A stretch of 54,170 nucleotides of DNA from Mesostigma viride (lineage: Eukaryota > Streptophyta > Mesostigmatophyceae > Mesostigmatales > Mesostigmataceae). The notes beneath the pieces were generated by a model. The model saw only the letters and a list, made by a program, of their open reading frames with translations, did no database searches and was not told the origin of the DNA. Position numbers and translations under genes: made by a program. Shown here in pieces: positions 17,207-25,879 of this stretch (position 1 is the stretch's first letter; each line of letters starts with the position of its first letter). Location of the stretch: the NCBI GenBank assembly GCA_009746045.1, contig RPFO01000359.1:844662-898831 (forward strand). Reading direction: 5' to 3'.

Positions 17207-18241
17207 TCAGATCTTGATCCTCTTGGGCCCGCTCCTCGCGAACCGATCCAGGTTCAGGGGGCGGGTCAAGAGCAAATCCTCTTTCATATCCAGCCTATTC
17301 TTGTTAACCAACTCGATCGGAGTCGGGCCGAGGGGGGGCTTCACGAAAGGGGCCATGTCCTTACTCACGTCGGCGGCGATATGGCGCAGGACCTCGCCCC
17401 CCCCAGCCGCCTTGCAGCGATCCATCACCTGGTGCGCGTAAAACCAGACGTTCGCCAGCTGACCGTCGGTCATGGCGTCCCTGGCGCTGCCGTGCCTTAT
17501 CCCGTTCAACTTCTTGAGACTGGCCGCGTCCATCCCCGTCGCCGCCTCGCAGGCCATGTCTCCCAAGAACGCCATCATGCCTCCCACTCGCTCCTTGGGC
17601 AGGGTGGAGGACACAAAGTCCCCCAGTTTGTGCTGCACGTCCTTGGCACTGATGCGCATGCTGGGGTCCACCGCACGTGCAGGGGCGACGTAATCCGGCC
17701 TACTGCGGCCGGTGCCCTGCTCGGTACGGATCGCGACACTGCTCGTCGTGCCGTGGACCGCGTCGTGGGCGTCGCGCACCACACCAATCATCGTAATGTC
17801 TCCAGCCAGGATGCGGTCGACCCAGGAACCGGCCTTTACAGCAAACTTAGAGCTGATCCACATGGCCAGCTGGCTCACTAGGCGTGGGTGAATCCAGATT
17901 CCGCGCTCGTCATTCAACCCAGTTGTGACCTCCTCAAAAACGATTGTGGAGGTCGGCTGTGATCCCAGCCCACCTCTGATATCCTCTTCTAACTCCTTGG
18001 CAAATGCGCGTACACTACTAAGCTGCCACCAGTTCTTGAACAGCTTGCTGCCATTTGACCCAGCGTGACAAAGGTCCTTGCCTAGAATAAGCTTATCACT
18101 CTTGCGGACTTTGATATCCTTGTTCTCGTCTACCACAAGTCCAGGCAGGCTTCGAAGGGTGAACACCCAATGCTTGTTGTTCTCATTGACTAGGACAAAG
18201 AGTGGATGAGTAAAAGGTGTTGAAGCGGTGCTGAGAGCCAT
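17207..18241 (-). CDS. KilA-N domain protein
   Basis: 344 residues. Residues about 60-150 fit a KilA-N DNA-binding domain, with the hallmark segment GIWIHPRLVSQLAMWISSKF (W-x-HP-x-L-x-A-x-W-x-S-x-F). The N-terminal 55 residues (HWVFTLRSLPGLVVDENKDIKVRKSDK) match the corresponding region of the neighbouring 18,430-19,230 protein (YWVFTVKPREGLDVDESKEVRVRKRD), so the two are partial paralogues. The C-terminal half is helical and of unknown function. KilA-N proteins are abundant in phages and nucleocytoviruses and are thought to bind DNA. An AT-rich leader precedes the ATG at 18241. Confidence 0.75.
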   Translation of the reverse strand: MALSTASTPFTHPLFVLVNENNKHWVFTLRSLPGLVVDENKDIKVRKSDKLILGKDLCHAGSNGSKLFKNWWQLSSVRAFAKELEEDIRGGLGSQPTSTIVFEEVTTGLNDERGIWIHPRLVSQLAMWISSKFAVKAGSWVDRILAGDITMIGVVRDAHDAVHGTTSSVAIRTEQGTGRSRPDYVAPARAVDPSMRISAKDVQHKLGDFVSSTLPKERVGGMMAFLGDMACEAATGMDAASLKKLNGIRHGSARDAMTDGQLANVWFYAHQVMDRCKAAGGGEVLRHIAADVSKDMAPFVKPPLGPTPIELVNKNRLDMKEDLLLTRPLNLDRFARSGPKRIKI

Positions 18242-18429
18242 TGTTGTTTTATTAATGCATACAATTTTAATTCAATCGGTTAAACGCACTTATCATCCGC
18301 TAAGCAACCAGTCATTGCCATCTCGTATAGGGTATGGGTGAAAACCCCCATAGCTGACAACCACTTTTCACAGCGTCAAATACCTTTGTCGCATTAAACA
18401 CAGAAACGGGTTCTATCTCTTTGGACCTT

Positions 18430-19230
18430 TCAAGAGTCGCGAGGTCTCTTATTGTGAACGCTGGAGTCCAGTGTCAGCTGAATGCCCGCAGATGCGCACG
18501 CTTCCTTCATGAGGGCGTGTTGATGGGGAGAAAACCAGTTAGATTTCTTGGAGCTGAACAGATGCAGCCTCTTGGCGTGCTCTGGGAAATCCAGTCCATA
18601 CACGAGTAGCTGACCCACCCCATCGACCCACTTGTGCATTTCTTTGACCTCGATGATGGTCTTCGGATCGTATGTCACGATGTCAACAAAGCCATACCGG
18701 CAAGGGACTTCGCATTCTCCGTTTACGCATCGTGCAAGCTCGAGTTGGATCTTAAGCTCTACTTGATCGTTTGGCTCCTTCTTAATCCAGTTCACAAGGT
18801 CAGAAAGGATAGACTTATCTGCCCATGTACCTCTTCCATTGTTAGCCAAAGTTGTAACCGTATCAATATAGGAGAGCCTTTCGTCTGTCTCCTTAAATAG
18901 GCGTGTCCAGCTCTCAGCGCGCTTCTTGCGGTTGGATGCAGCGAAGACAAAGCTTTGAAGGTGCACGCGTCCGTCCCTCTTCCTCACGCGGACCTCCTTG
19001 GACTCGTCCACGTCCAGGCCCTCGCGCGGCTTCACGGTGAATACCCAGTACTCAGGCTCCTCCCTCTTGAATGCCAGGTAGTCCGCGTACGTCCTCTCAG
19101 CCCCCGCCCTGTCCATCGCGTCCAGTACACCAGCCAAAATTGGCTCTGTCGCGTCCACGTTGTCCATCCTCTCTATGAATCGTCCGTATATGACCTGCAG
19201 CGCTCGGCGGTTGTGGAATGAAGGCGGCAC
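18430..19230 (-). CDS. PD-(D/E)XK nuclease-like protein, partial paralogue of the KilA-N protein
   Basis: 266 residues. The N-terminal half shares the WVFT...LDVDESKEVRVRKRD module with the KilA-N neighbour, and GTWADKSILSDLVNWI at about 134-149 looks like a KilA-N remnant. The C-terminal half has the PD-(D/E)XK signature: E in the preceding helix (about 159-164), GFVD (D183), TIIEVK (E194, K196), then GQ (Q207) in VDGVGQLLVYG. All key residues are present, so DNA cleavage is plausible. Pairing of KilA-N with such nucleases is known in nucleocytovirus proteins. The start at 19230 overlaps no other gene. Confidence 0.7.
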   Translation of the reverse strand: MPPSFHNRRALQVIYGRFIERMDNVDATEPILAGVLDAMDRAGAERTYADYLAFKREEPEYWVFTVKPREGLDVDESKEVRVRKRDGRVHLQSFVFAASNRKKRAESWTRLFKETDERLSYIDTVTTLANNGRGTWADKSILSDLVNWIKKEPNDQVELKIQLELARCVNGECEVPCRYGFVDIVTYDPKTIIEVKEMHKWVDGVGQLLVYGLDFPEHAKRLHLFSSKKSNWFSPHQHALMKEACASAGIQLTLDSSVHNKRPRDS

Positions 19231-19292
19231 ACAGGCCTGCAGAGTCTTTTATACTCGTGCCGGCGATTAACGGATTGAGAAGTGGACCTGAA

Positions 19293-20459
19293 TCACTTAG
19301 CCCTGCGCGGTACAGCTGGCAAGCGGGCTATCTTGGCAAGTTCCACCCTCTCGCGCGATTTAGCCAGGTTCCTGCCGACCGTGCGTGCCTTGCGCACGTT
19401 CCTTTCCAGACCGCGTCCGTAACGATTCTGCAATTGGGCGATGTCTCTCCACCGGTTGTTAAATGCGTCATCAAAAGGGACCCCGGTCTCCCTGCGCTCC
19501 TCTTCCTCATCCTGCAACCGCTCAGCCTCAGCCTGCACCCACTGGCTGTTTTGACCCTTCTCCTTCTTGGTCTTCCGCACCTTCGCGCTCATGTCCCTGT
19601 ATATCGCCTTGTTAGCCGCAAAGTTGGCAGCCTTGTCGATCAGGCCGAACTTCACACGCGCGCGGTCGTTCTCCAAGTGCCCGGCGATATTGTCGAGCAC
19701 ACCAGGCACATTGGCGATATCGTCCCACACGGGAATCCGGCTAGCGGCGGGCGTCCACCTGTCGCCCTCCAACCCGACTCTCCTGCGAGCAGCGCCGAGG
19801 ACGGCGGACGCGCGTCCCATCTTCTGCATGTTGCGGGTGACGGCGGCACCCAGGGCCTCGTACTCGTCATTAGCGGCCGAGGCCTTGCGATACGCCCGAC
19901 GATCGGCCTCCTCAGCCACCTCCATCCTCATGCTGCCGACTGGAATGCCCGCGTCGACCAGTTCGTCCAACCGATCGAGTGCCTCGCTCTTTTCGTCCCA
20001 ATCCTTCCGCAGGGCCGCGTACCTTTCGTGACCCTTCAACGCCGCGTCGGCGGAGGCGCGAGTGGCGCGACTGGCGGCGTTGTACGCCTTCGCCTTCACC
20101 TTAGCGTCGTTCCATCGGCTGGTACTGCCGTACGCCTTCTGCGAGAGAGGGTCCATCTTGTCGACCACGCTATCGAGCACCCCCTGCCTCTGGAGCAAGT
20201 CCTCCAACCCGTCGGCCGCGTCACCCTCGGCATCCGCGCTCCCCACCCCCACCTCGTCCGCGCGCATCCGGTGACCCCTCCCTCGTCTTCTGGAGTTTGT
20301 GCGAGCGCGCCACGCAGCCGTCATGTGGCCACCCCTAAGTATCTTAGCAACCGACGAGTTGAAGTGTTGAGAGCACGTGCTCGACCGCGAGTCCCTGCAC
20401 CCCCTGCTGCATCGGCTGCCCTTAGCCGTGGTAGCCGAACACCTTTTCCTCACAGCCAT
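19293..20459 (-). CDS. Zinc-knuckle protein with F-box-like segments (paralogue 1)
   Basis: 388 residues. The N-terminal knuckle MAVRKRCSATTAKGSRC...CSQH matches the C-TT-x-G-C-C-x2-H type. Two F-box-like segments are visible: GVLDSVVDKMDPLSQKAYGS at about 88-108, and IPVWDDIANVPGVLDNIAGH at about 240-260 with its downstream helix. The rest is charged and helical. It aligns along its length with the 478-residue protein at 24,384, including WTP-x-S-RIPVWDD, so the two are paralogues. Viral F-box proteins normally recruit host SCF ubiquitin ligases; that role is inferred here. The ATG follows GTATATGACAACGGGTATAGG. Confidence 0.6.
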   Translation of the reverse strand: MAVRKRCSATTAKGSRCSRGCRDSRSSTCSQHFNSSVAKILRGGHMTAAWRARTNSRRRGRGHRMRADEVGVGSADAEGDAADGLEDLLQRQGVLDSVVDKMDPLSQKAYGSTSRWNDAKVKAKAYNAASRATRASADAALKGHERYAALRKDWDEKSEALDRLDELVDAGIPVGSMRMEVAEEADRRAYRKASAANDEYEALGAAVTRNMQKMGRASAVLGAARRRVGLEGDRWTPAASRIPVWDDIANVPGVLDNIAGHLENDRARVKFGLIDKAANFAANKAIYRDMSAKVRKTKKEKGQNSQWVQAEAERLQDEEEERRETGVPFDDAFNNRWRDIAQLQNRYGRGLERNVRKARTVGRNLAKSRERVELAKIARLPAVPRRAK

Positions 20460-20500
20460 CCTATACCCGTTGTCATATACACAAGGCGAGAATTTATGAT

Positions 20501-20794
20501 TTAGAATGACATGCTATCCATGAACTTGGTTAGGCCGTCCAGCACACCGGACCGCATCGTCTGCATGTTTTTTGTCATCGTACCGCTGTCACTGTTATTT
20601 CGAGACATGACAAACACGACCGCGGCGACTATGGCTAAGAACGCGACAGATAGAGCGATCGCCATCTTTGAATCTGACTTGTCTGTTCCAACGGGCGCGG
20701 TGGGGTCCATGGGCTCCCTCTTCTTGAGATCTTGCAACCCCTCCAAAATAGGAGGAGTGTTTTCTACGCAGGAAGTGCACAATGATGGGGGCAT
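20501..20794 (-). CDS. Small single-pass membrane protein
   Basis: 97 residues from ATG 20794 (MPPSLCTSC); the longer frame begins at a TTG and is not needed. A polar N-terminal half (CTSC, then PILEGLQDLKKREPMDPT) precedes one strong transmembrane helix (MAIALSVAFLAIVAAVVFVM) and a polar tail ending FMDSMSF. No known family. It lies among other small membrane genes (20,834-21,130) and is likely a virion membrane component by composition. Confidence 0.55.
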   Translation of the reverse strand: MPPSLCTSCVENTPPILEGLQDLKKREPMDPTAPVGTDKSDSKMAIALSVAFLAIVAAVVFVMSRNNSDSGTMTKNMQTMRSGVLDGLTKFMDSMSF

Positions 20795-20833
20795 AGTTAA
20801 CAACAATAGATTCGTTAATTAAATGGGGATACA

Positions 20834-21130
20834 TTAATTAGACCCCTCTTCCTCTGCCACTGGTGGGGGGGGAGGGGAAAACAGACCTACTTTGTGGACA
20901 CTGGCGCCATCCCCATCATAGCTGCTGATACTGTTGTGTCTTTCACGCGCGTTCTCCTCTCTGGGAGGGGACATGGGTCGGCCAAGCAGTTTCTCTGCCG
21001 ACCGTCTAGCTTTCCTCTCCCTTTTTTCCTCCCCATTGTCCACCTCCAGGTGGTGGAATCGCTTAAAAGAAGATAAGCTCGCCATTCCAAAAAATACTAA
21101 CAAGGCGCCGACAAAAGTCTTGCTTGACAT
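20834..21130 (-). CDS. Small protein with N-terminal hydrophobic anchor
   Basis: 98 residues. Residues about 4-22 (KTFVGALLVFFGMASLSSF) form a short hydrophobic anchor or signal segment. A basic, then proline-rich tail follows (EKRERKARRSAEKLL ... FSPPPPPVAEEEGSN). The likely topology is N-terminal membrane anchor with a soluble tail. No family is recognised. It is 42 bp downstream of the coiled-coil gene on the same strand. Confidence 0.55.
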   Translation of the reverse strand: MSSKTFVGALLVFFGMASLSSFKRFHHLEVDNGEEKRERKARRSAEKLLGRPMSPPREENARERHNSISSYDGDGASVHKVGLFSPPPPPVAEEEGSN

Positions 21131-21172
21131 CTTCAGATACTAGTGTTTACTTTTTTTTTAGCGCGTGGCCGT

Positions 21173-21664
21173 TCAACCAGACCGCATGTTCATCACTTTC
21201 TCGTTTGCCAACTCGGTCTTGGCGTCCGACAACTGCGTCCTCAGCTTCTCCAAACTGCCCTTGAGATCCCTCATCGCCTTCTCCAGATGAGCGGCTATGG
21301 CCTCTTTCTCAGCCACTATCTCCCTGAGATCATTGACCTCGTTGGCCAGCTTTTTCCTGGCCCTTTCGTGCCTTTTCCTGGCAGCGTCTCTGATTTTCTT
21401 GTTGTGTGCGATGACCGTCTCCAGCCTCTCCCTCATCTCTGTGCACTGAGACAGGATGGCGTGGGCGAAGTCTCTGGGGACTATCACGTTGGCAGGCAGT
21501 GGTCCTTCGTTGAGCCTGATAACCCTGTTTCCGACGGTTGAGGCGACGTCACAAGTCCTCTCTTCTTCTTCTGGAGGGATGTTTTCCTTGTCGGAATCGT
21601 ACTCGCTCTCACAGTCGTGAAATTTGTCATAGGATGGGAGACTGATAGCAGCCATGGACGACAT
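21173..21664 (-). CDS. Coiled-coil protein
   Basis: 163 residues from ATG 21664 (ATG 21655 is a second candidate). The first 40 residues are acidic (CESEYDSDKENIPPEEEE). From about residue 70 to the end the sequence is a long, K/R/E/L-rich coiled coil (heptad-like, e.g. LANEVNDLREIVAEKEAIAAHLEKA). It may be a structural or scaffolding protein. Its start abuts the repeat-rich control region, with a TTTCGGGCGG element 4 bp before the ATG on the complementary strand. Confidence 0.6.
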   Translation of the reverse strand: MSSMAAISLPSYDKFHDCESEYDSDKENIPPEEEERTCDVASTVGNRVIRLNEGPLPANVIVPRDFAHAILSQCTEMRERLETVIAHNKKIRDAARKRHERARKKLANEVNDLREIVAEKEAIAAHLEKAMRDLKGSLEKLRTQLSDAKTELANEKVMNMRSG

Positions 21665-22425
21665 AGCTTTCGGGCGGATGGACGATTTTTTGGAGTGTGT
21701 GTGGTGTAATTTTCACCCTTTGGGGTTAAATGGCTTTCCGGCGGGTAATTTGATTTCGGGCGGATGCCTACGTGTCAGACCCCTAACTTTCGTAACTGCC
21801 AGATATTTTTATTTCGGGCGGTGCCACCTCATTTTTTCTGTAACTGCCGTTCAGGTCTGGCATGGATTTCGGGTGGTAGGGCTGGCGGATAAGATTTTTT
21901 CCATGCCTCTCTCTGATTGGTCCGTTTCCTCCAGTCTGATATTTTCGGCAGGTGCTGACGAGGCATGGTCTCTTGATTCCCTCCCTGGCCCGGAATCTGA
22001 ATCGTAACCGCCATTCGGATCTCTATAGTACCCTTTCGGCCGGTTCCCCGGGTTTGTAACCGCCGGACAGAGTCCGTAACCGCCCGAAATATCTTGATGA
22101 CATCAGCGGACAGCCAGGCAAACGATTTTTAGCCACAGGATCCACATCACCAAGTCGAAAATATCCGCCGGATGATCCGGACCACTCGTTTTTTCGGCCG
22201 GAACAAATAAATAGCCAGCCCCTCTCATTTTTTGGCCATCTCTCTTCACGCCCAGCCTCCCGAAATCGCTCTCCACCATTTTCCTTCCGGCCAAAACCAA
22301 AAGGAGGCCATATCCATCCTCCCACAACATTTCTTGGGCGTCCTCTCCGCCCGAAAGGCTTTATTTTTCAAGGCCCTTTTTCCTGACCCTGCTGTCCCCA
22401 CAACCTTTCCACAGAATCATCAACG
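21665..22425. promoter_or_regulatory. Repeat-rich, probably bidirectional control region
   Basis: This 761-bp gene-free region lies between divergent genes (21,173 minus and 22,426 plus). TTTCGGGCGG occurs at 21668, 21754 and 21812, with the variant TTTCGGGTGG at 21867. Its complement CCGCCCGAAA occurs at 22080 and 22347. A second motif, GTAACYGCC, occurs about five times (near 21791, 21839, 22006, 22056 and 22075). Near the 22,426 gene it holds a 39-bp block at 22133-22171 shared with the F-box gene promoter at 28161. GGAACAAATAAATAGCC follows at about 22200. This looks like a multi-site regulatory array rather than a coding region. Confidence 0.6.
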
Positions 22426-23418
22426 ATGAAGGTTGCCAACTTCTCAAGTGGAGGCTGCTGCTCCCACGGCCCCATCACTGCAAACAAGGGGCGAGACAAA
22501 TTCGTCTTCCACCCAGAAACTGGAGAAAGGATGCTCAAGACCAAGATGAACGTGAAGATCATCGCCGACTGGATCGAGGCCAACCCCGGGAAGGAGCCCG
22601 CGCCTCCGTCGGACACCTGCACTCGCTGCAAGGAGCTGAAGCCCATCGCTGACTTCGACACCTTCTACGGCACCTCTGGGAGGTGCCCCGATTGCAGGAG
22701 GGCGGTCTGGGACGGCGCTCTGAGAAGGGCGCGCGTCGAGCAGGAGAGGGCGAGGACGCAGGCTCTCAGAATCGTCAACAGGCCGGGCGCCGACTGCTCC
22801 TTCGCACCAGTCCGCGGCAGGGGCAACGAGGCATTCGAGAGGGCCGCCAACGTGTGCTTCGAGCACAGCGGGATGGCCGAGGGAGGCGTCTCCGGGGCCG
22901 TGGAGGAGTTCGGCGTTTGCCGCACCTGCAACGACCCCATCACCGACGTCTACGAGCCCGTGCCCGCCGACGACGAGCCCCACTACCACCCCGGCGGCCA
23001 GTGCATCCACTGCGTCTGGGACTTCCTGGACTGCCACGAGAACACCGAGGAAGACTTCCACCTGGAGTGTCCGCTGTGCCACGCGGAGGGGCGCCCCGAC
23101 TGCAGGCTGAAGTTCCCTTACTTCAGGCACAGCGAGCACCTGACGCTGATGGCGCACATGGCCGGCATCTACGGCAACGAGCTCGGGCACGACTCGGACG
23201 CCGACTACGAGCCGACCGACGACGAGGACGAGCTCGCTGGCAGGCGCACCACCGAGGACGTCGTGCAGGAGACGCCGGAGACGCCGGCGAGGGACGACGC
23301 GCCGGTCGACAGCCCCGCCACCGAGCCCTCCGCTGCCGAGGACGAGGACGAGGACGAGGAGGAGGTAGAGATCGTCGCCGTCGAGCCATCCCCCAAGCGT
23401 CTGCGGGGGGATGTCTGA
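22426..23418 (+). CDS. Zinc-binding protein with RING-like and ribbon-like cysteine clusters
   Basis: 330 residues. A first zinc site is C65-x2-C68 ... C87-x2-C90 (CTRCKELKPIADF ... CPDC), a ribbon-like layout. A second cluster from C165 (CRTCNDPI ... H186-x-H188 ... C193-x2-C196, then CPLCHAEGRPDC) resembles a RING or treble-clef pair. The C-terminal 80 residues are acidic and disordered and end in a basic PSPKRLRG. Such proteins are often transcription factors or ubiquitin ligases; which one cannot be decided. The long CT-rich leader and upstream repeat array differ from the short TATA-like leaders of other genes, suggesting different timing of expression. Confidence 0.65.
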   Translation: MKVANFSSGGCCSHGPITANKGRDKFVFHPETGERMLKTKMNVKIIADWIEANPGKEPAPPSDTCTRCKELKPIADFDTFYGTSGRCPDCRRAVWDGALRRARVEQERARTQALRIVNRPGADCSFAPVRGRGNEAFERAANVCFEHSGMAEGGVSGAVEEFGVCRTCNDPITDVYEPVPADDEPHYHPGGQCIHCVWDFLDCHENTEEDFHLECPLCHAEGRPDCRLKFPYFRHSEHLTLMAHMAGIYGNELGHDSDADYEPTDDEDELAGRRTTEDVVQETPETPARDDAPVDSPATEPSAAEDEDEDEEEVEIVAVEPSPKRLRGDV

Positions 23419-23604
23419 GTTAGTTGTTCTGCTGGCCCTGATGGCCAATGTTTGCGTGCTGGGACAAAGCCTGATGGCTGATTGATTAGTTGGGGTTGAA
23501 TTTTGAATTTGAAAGCTCGCTTGTTAGTGTGTTGATCTCAGGTGTTGAAGGCTTTATTGATAATTTAATTAAATGCTGTCTGACATGTATGTCGATTGCA
23601 ATCC

Positions 23605-23829
23605 ATGAACCTAATAGAGTACTTGCGTTCCTATCGCGTGTTAGGCAGCGCGGCGTTCGACTGGGTAGCCACGCTCGCGGCCGGTTTCTTGCTAGCTAGA
23701 CACTTCCGTCGCGGATCCGTCGCGCGGTGGTTCGCGGCATTAGTGGTATTGGGGGAGCTATTGCACGTGCTGTTCAAACGGCAGACGCCAGTAGTCAAGT
23801 TCCTGAAACGCGCGGTGGGCGTCTCTTGA
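23605..23829 (+). CDS. Small nucleocytovirus-type membrane protein (YRVLG/FDW/TP family)
   Basis: 74 residues from ATG 23605 (MNLIEYLRSYRVLG); the open frame extends a few codons further upstream but only from a TTG. The layout YR-x-LG-x-A-x-FDW-x-ATL, a hydrophobic stretch, LGELLHVLF and TPVVK matches a short two-helix protein I recall from several large DNA viruses. No function is known. An AT-rich leader (GATAATTTAATTAAATG) lies upstream. Its 3' end faces the minus-strand gene at 23,836 with a 6-bp gap. Confidence 0.65.
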   Translation: MNLIEYLRSYRVLGSAAFDWVATLAAGFLLARHFRRGSVARWFAALVVLGELLHVLFKRQTPVVKFLKRAVGVS

Positions 23830-23835
23830 TTTCTT

Positions 23836-24318
23836 TCACAGGTTGTATGTGTATCGGACCAGCGTGGGCGTATCCTGATGAAACGTCCAATCCGACAGAG
23901 TGTCGTCCGCGTTCTGGAAGTCTTCCAACGGGATCGGAGCGTCGCCGTCGGTGATCACGAGGTAATGACCGGGCGGGTCACCGCTCGGAGCGGGGCTCGG
24001 CGCGAGTATGTACAAGTTGTCCAAAGAGTAGGTGCCCTTGAAGAGCTTGGCGATGAGGTTAGCAGCTCGTATGTCGTCGCCGGTGGGGGGGTTGCTCGTA
24101 TTCCACCTGAAATAGATGCTGCCGGTCGACGTGATGTAAGGCGCGAGCGGCTCTTCCTCTGGCGCGTTGTCGTACTCCACGTCGAGAGCCCCGACGTAGG
24201 GCGACTGATAATTGTCGCCGGTCCAAACGAACGTGGGCCGCGCGATGCCAGCATCAGGGTATTCGCTAGAAACGGGGCAGAAGAGAGTAGTGTGAGGACC
24301 ACCGATAACCGTCCACAT
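23836..24318 (-). CDS. Protein of unknown function, no transmembrane segment
   Basis: 160 residues, acidic, rich in P, D, T and Y, with one cysteine and no hydrophobic helix. Segments such as FVWTGDNYQSP and GSIYFRWNTSNPP suggest a beta-rich globular domain. No family is recognised. The start is supported by ATTATAACTATTTGTTGAT before the ATG. It converges with the small membrane gene at 23,605. Confidence 0.6.
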   Translation of the reverse strand: MWTVIGGPHTTLFCPVSSEYPDAGIARPTFVWTGDNYQSPYVGALDVEYDNAPEEEPLAPYITSTGSIYFRWNTSNPPTGDDIRAANLIAKLFKGTYSLDNLYILAPSPAPSGDPPGHYLVITDGDAPIPLEDFQNADDTLSDWTFHQDTPTLVRYTYNL

Positions 24319-24383
24319 ATCAACAAATAGTTATAATGTCCGTGCAGAAAATAAAGGGAGATACCACTACAAACCCCACCCCG

Positions 24384-25820
24384 TCACCCCTTACGCTTGA
24401 CCCTCTCGCGAGCCTTTTTTACGTTTTCGCGCAACCTCTTCATGACCTGCGCCCGCTGCGTCGGGCTCTTCTTGTCATATAAACGCTTGTCGCGCGTTAG
24501 TCGGACCTTCCGCTCATCAGCCGCACTTATCGCCCTCGACACCTGCCCCAGGCTGGTGTAGAAAGGAGGACGCCGGGGGAGAGGCTCTCCCTCCATGATT
24601 GCATCTTCTCTTTCATACAAATCCCGAATAAGCTCATCCATCCCTTCTAACTCTTCTTCTATTTCGCCCAATCGTTCCGTCCTTTTCGCTTCGGTCAGAT
24701 CTTTATACGTGGACCGCGCGGATCGAACATCCGCCGTCCTCGCTGCCAGGTTGGCTTTCTTGTTCACGGCGCCCAGACTCGCTCGGTCTTTAGTACCCAA
24801 CAGCATCATCACCTTATTCAACACGCGGGGGTGCGCGGCCACGTCGTCCCATACAGGGATGCGGCGGGAAGAGGGCGTCCACACCCCTTCCTTCTCCCTG
24901 CCCGCCGCCCTGTTGGCCTCACCCAGGTCTCTGGACTCCACGTCCAGTTGCTTTTTCAGACGCTTGCGGACATCGTCCGGTTCCTCTCTGCCCCTGGGCA
25001 TCACCCGACCCCATGCACCCCTTTGTCTGATCCCCGCCCTCATCAAATCCCTGGCACGTTGCAGCCTCTCCAGCCTCCTACTTTCTTCGTCAAAAGGGGC
25101 GTAAGGCAGCGGGGGCATGCCGGGAAGAAGTGGGACCTCAGCAAGTCGTCGGATCTCTTGTTCGTGCCTCTCCCTCTGCAGGTCGTGCAAGGCTTTGGTA
25201 GCCCTATACGCATTCCGCGCGTTCGTGAATTCTTCACCGCGCGCCACCACATTGTCCTGGAGCCTACTCCTCGTCGGCGCGTTAAAGAGTTTTTTCTTGG
25301 TCGCCCTGTACCTCTTGTCCGACTCCTTGGCCACGCGCTCGTTGGCCATCCGTTTTGTCCTGGTGCCCTCTCCAGCCGCCTTGCCCACGTTCACCACGTC
25401 CTCCTCGCTCAGGCCGTCCAAGATCCTCTTCATCACTCCCTCCCCCTCTAGCAGGTCGGTCCACGCGTCCTCCCCTCCCCGCATCCGCCGCGACTTGCCC
25501 GCGTTGGCGTCCATCGACCCTCTCACCTCGCCCACTCTCAAATCGTTCGCGGCCCTCGTGTCCGTCTCCTCGTCCTCCCCGTCCCCCCCGTCCCCGTCCC
25601 CCTCCGCAGCCCCCTCCGCCTTGCGCTTGCCGCCCACCTCCTCCGCCCTCACCCGATGTTTTTTGGAACAGCGCCGGCCAATCGGAGCCTGACGCGTGGC
25701 ACTCTCGTGACTGCTCTCCATCCGCGCGTGCTGCACGCAGAACCGCCGTCTGCCCGCCCGCTTCCTCGCGCAATAAGACCCCCGCGCCGTAACCGCAGCG
25801 CACGATACCGTCCGGACCAT
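24384..25820 (-). CDS. Zinc-knuckle protein with two F-box-like segments (paralogue 2)
   Basis: 478 residues. The N-terminal knuckle MVRTVSCAAVTARGSYC...CVQH matches the motif of the proteins at 16,328 and 19,293. After an acidic, glycine-rich stretch there is a first F-box-like segment at about 120-150 (GVMKRILDGLSEEDVVNVGK). A second lies at about 318-360 (RIPVWDDVAAHPRVLNKVMM, then DRASLGAVNKKAN). The remainder is highly charged and helical, ending in a basic tail (KKARERVKRKG). It aligns with the 19,293-20,459 protein in the same order. Recruitment of host SCF ligase is a reasonable but untested idea. Confidence 0.65.
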   Translation of the reverse strand: MVRTVSCAAVTARGSYCARKRAGRRRFCVQHARMESSHESATRQAPIGRRCSKKHRVRAEEVGGKRKAEGAAEGDGDGGDGEDEETDTRAANDLRVGEVRGSMDANAGKSRRMRGGEDAWTDLLEGEGVMKRILDGLSEEDVVNVGKAAGEGTRTKRMANERVAKESDKRYRATKKKLFNAPTRSRLQDNVVARGEEFTNARNAYRATKALHDLQRERHEQEIRRLAEVPLLPGMPPLPYAPFDEESRRLERLQRARDLMRAGIRQRGAWGRVMPRGREEPDDVRKRLKKQLDVESRDLGEANRAAGREKEGVWTPSSRRIPVWDDVAAHPRVLNKVMMLLGTKDRASLGAVNKKANLAARTADVRSARSTYKDLTEAKRTERLGEIEEELEGMDELIRDLYEREDAIMEGEPLPRRPPFYTSLGQVSRAISAADERKVRLTRDKRLYDKKSPTQRAQVMKRLRENVKKARERVKRKG

Positions 25821-25879
25821 ACCGACCCATACCTCCCGCGCAGATAATATTTGGGGATATCATCGACCTCCGAGAACCC

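Noticed and set aside
21665-22425. TTTCGGGCGG as a standard E2F site array
   Set aside because: The motif resembles but does not match the usual E2F consensus (TTTSSCGC), so I report it only as an unnamed repeated element.
22444-23448. 334-codon minus-strand frame opposite the zinc protein
   Set aside because: It is the shadow of the GC-rich 22,426-23,418 gene; the plus strand has the zinc motifs and the control region in the right place.
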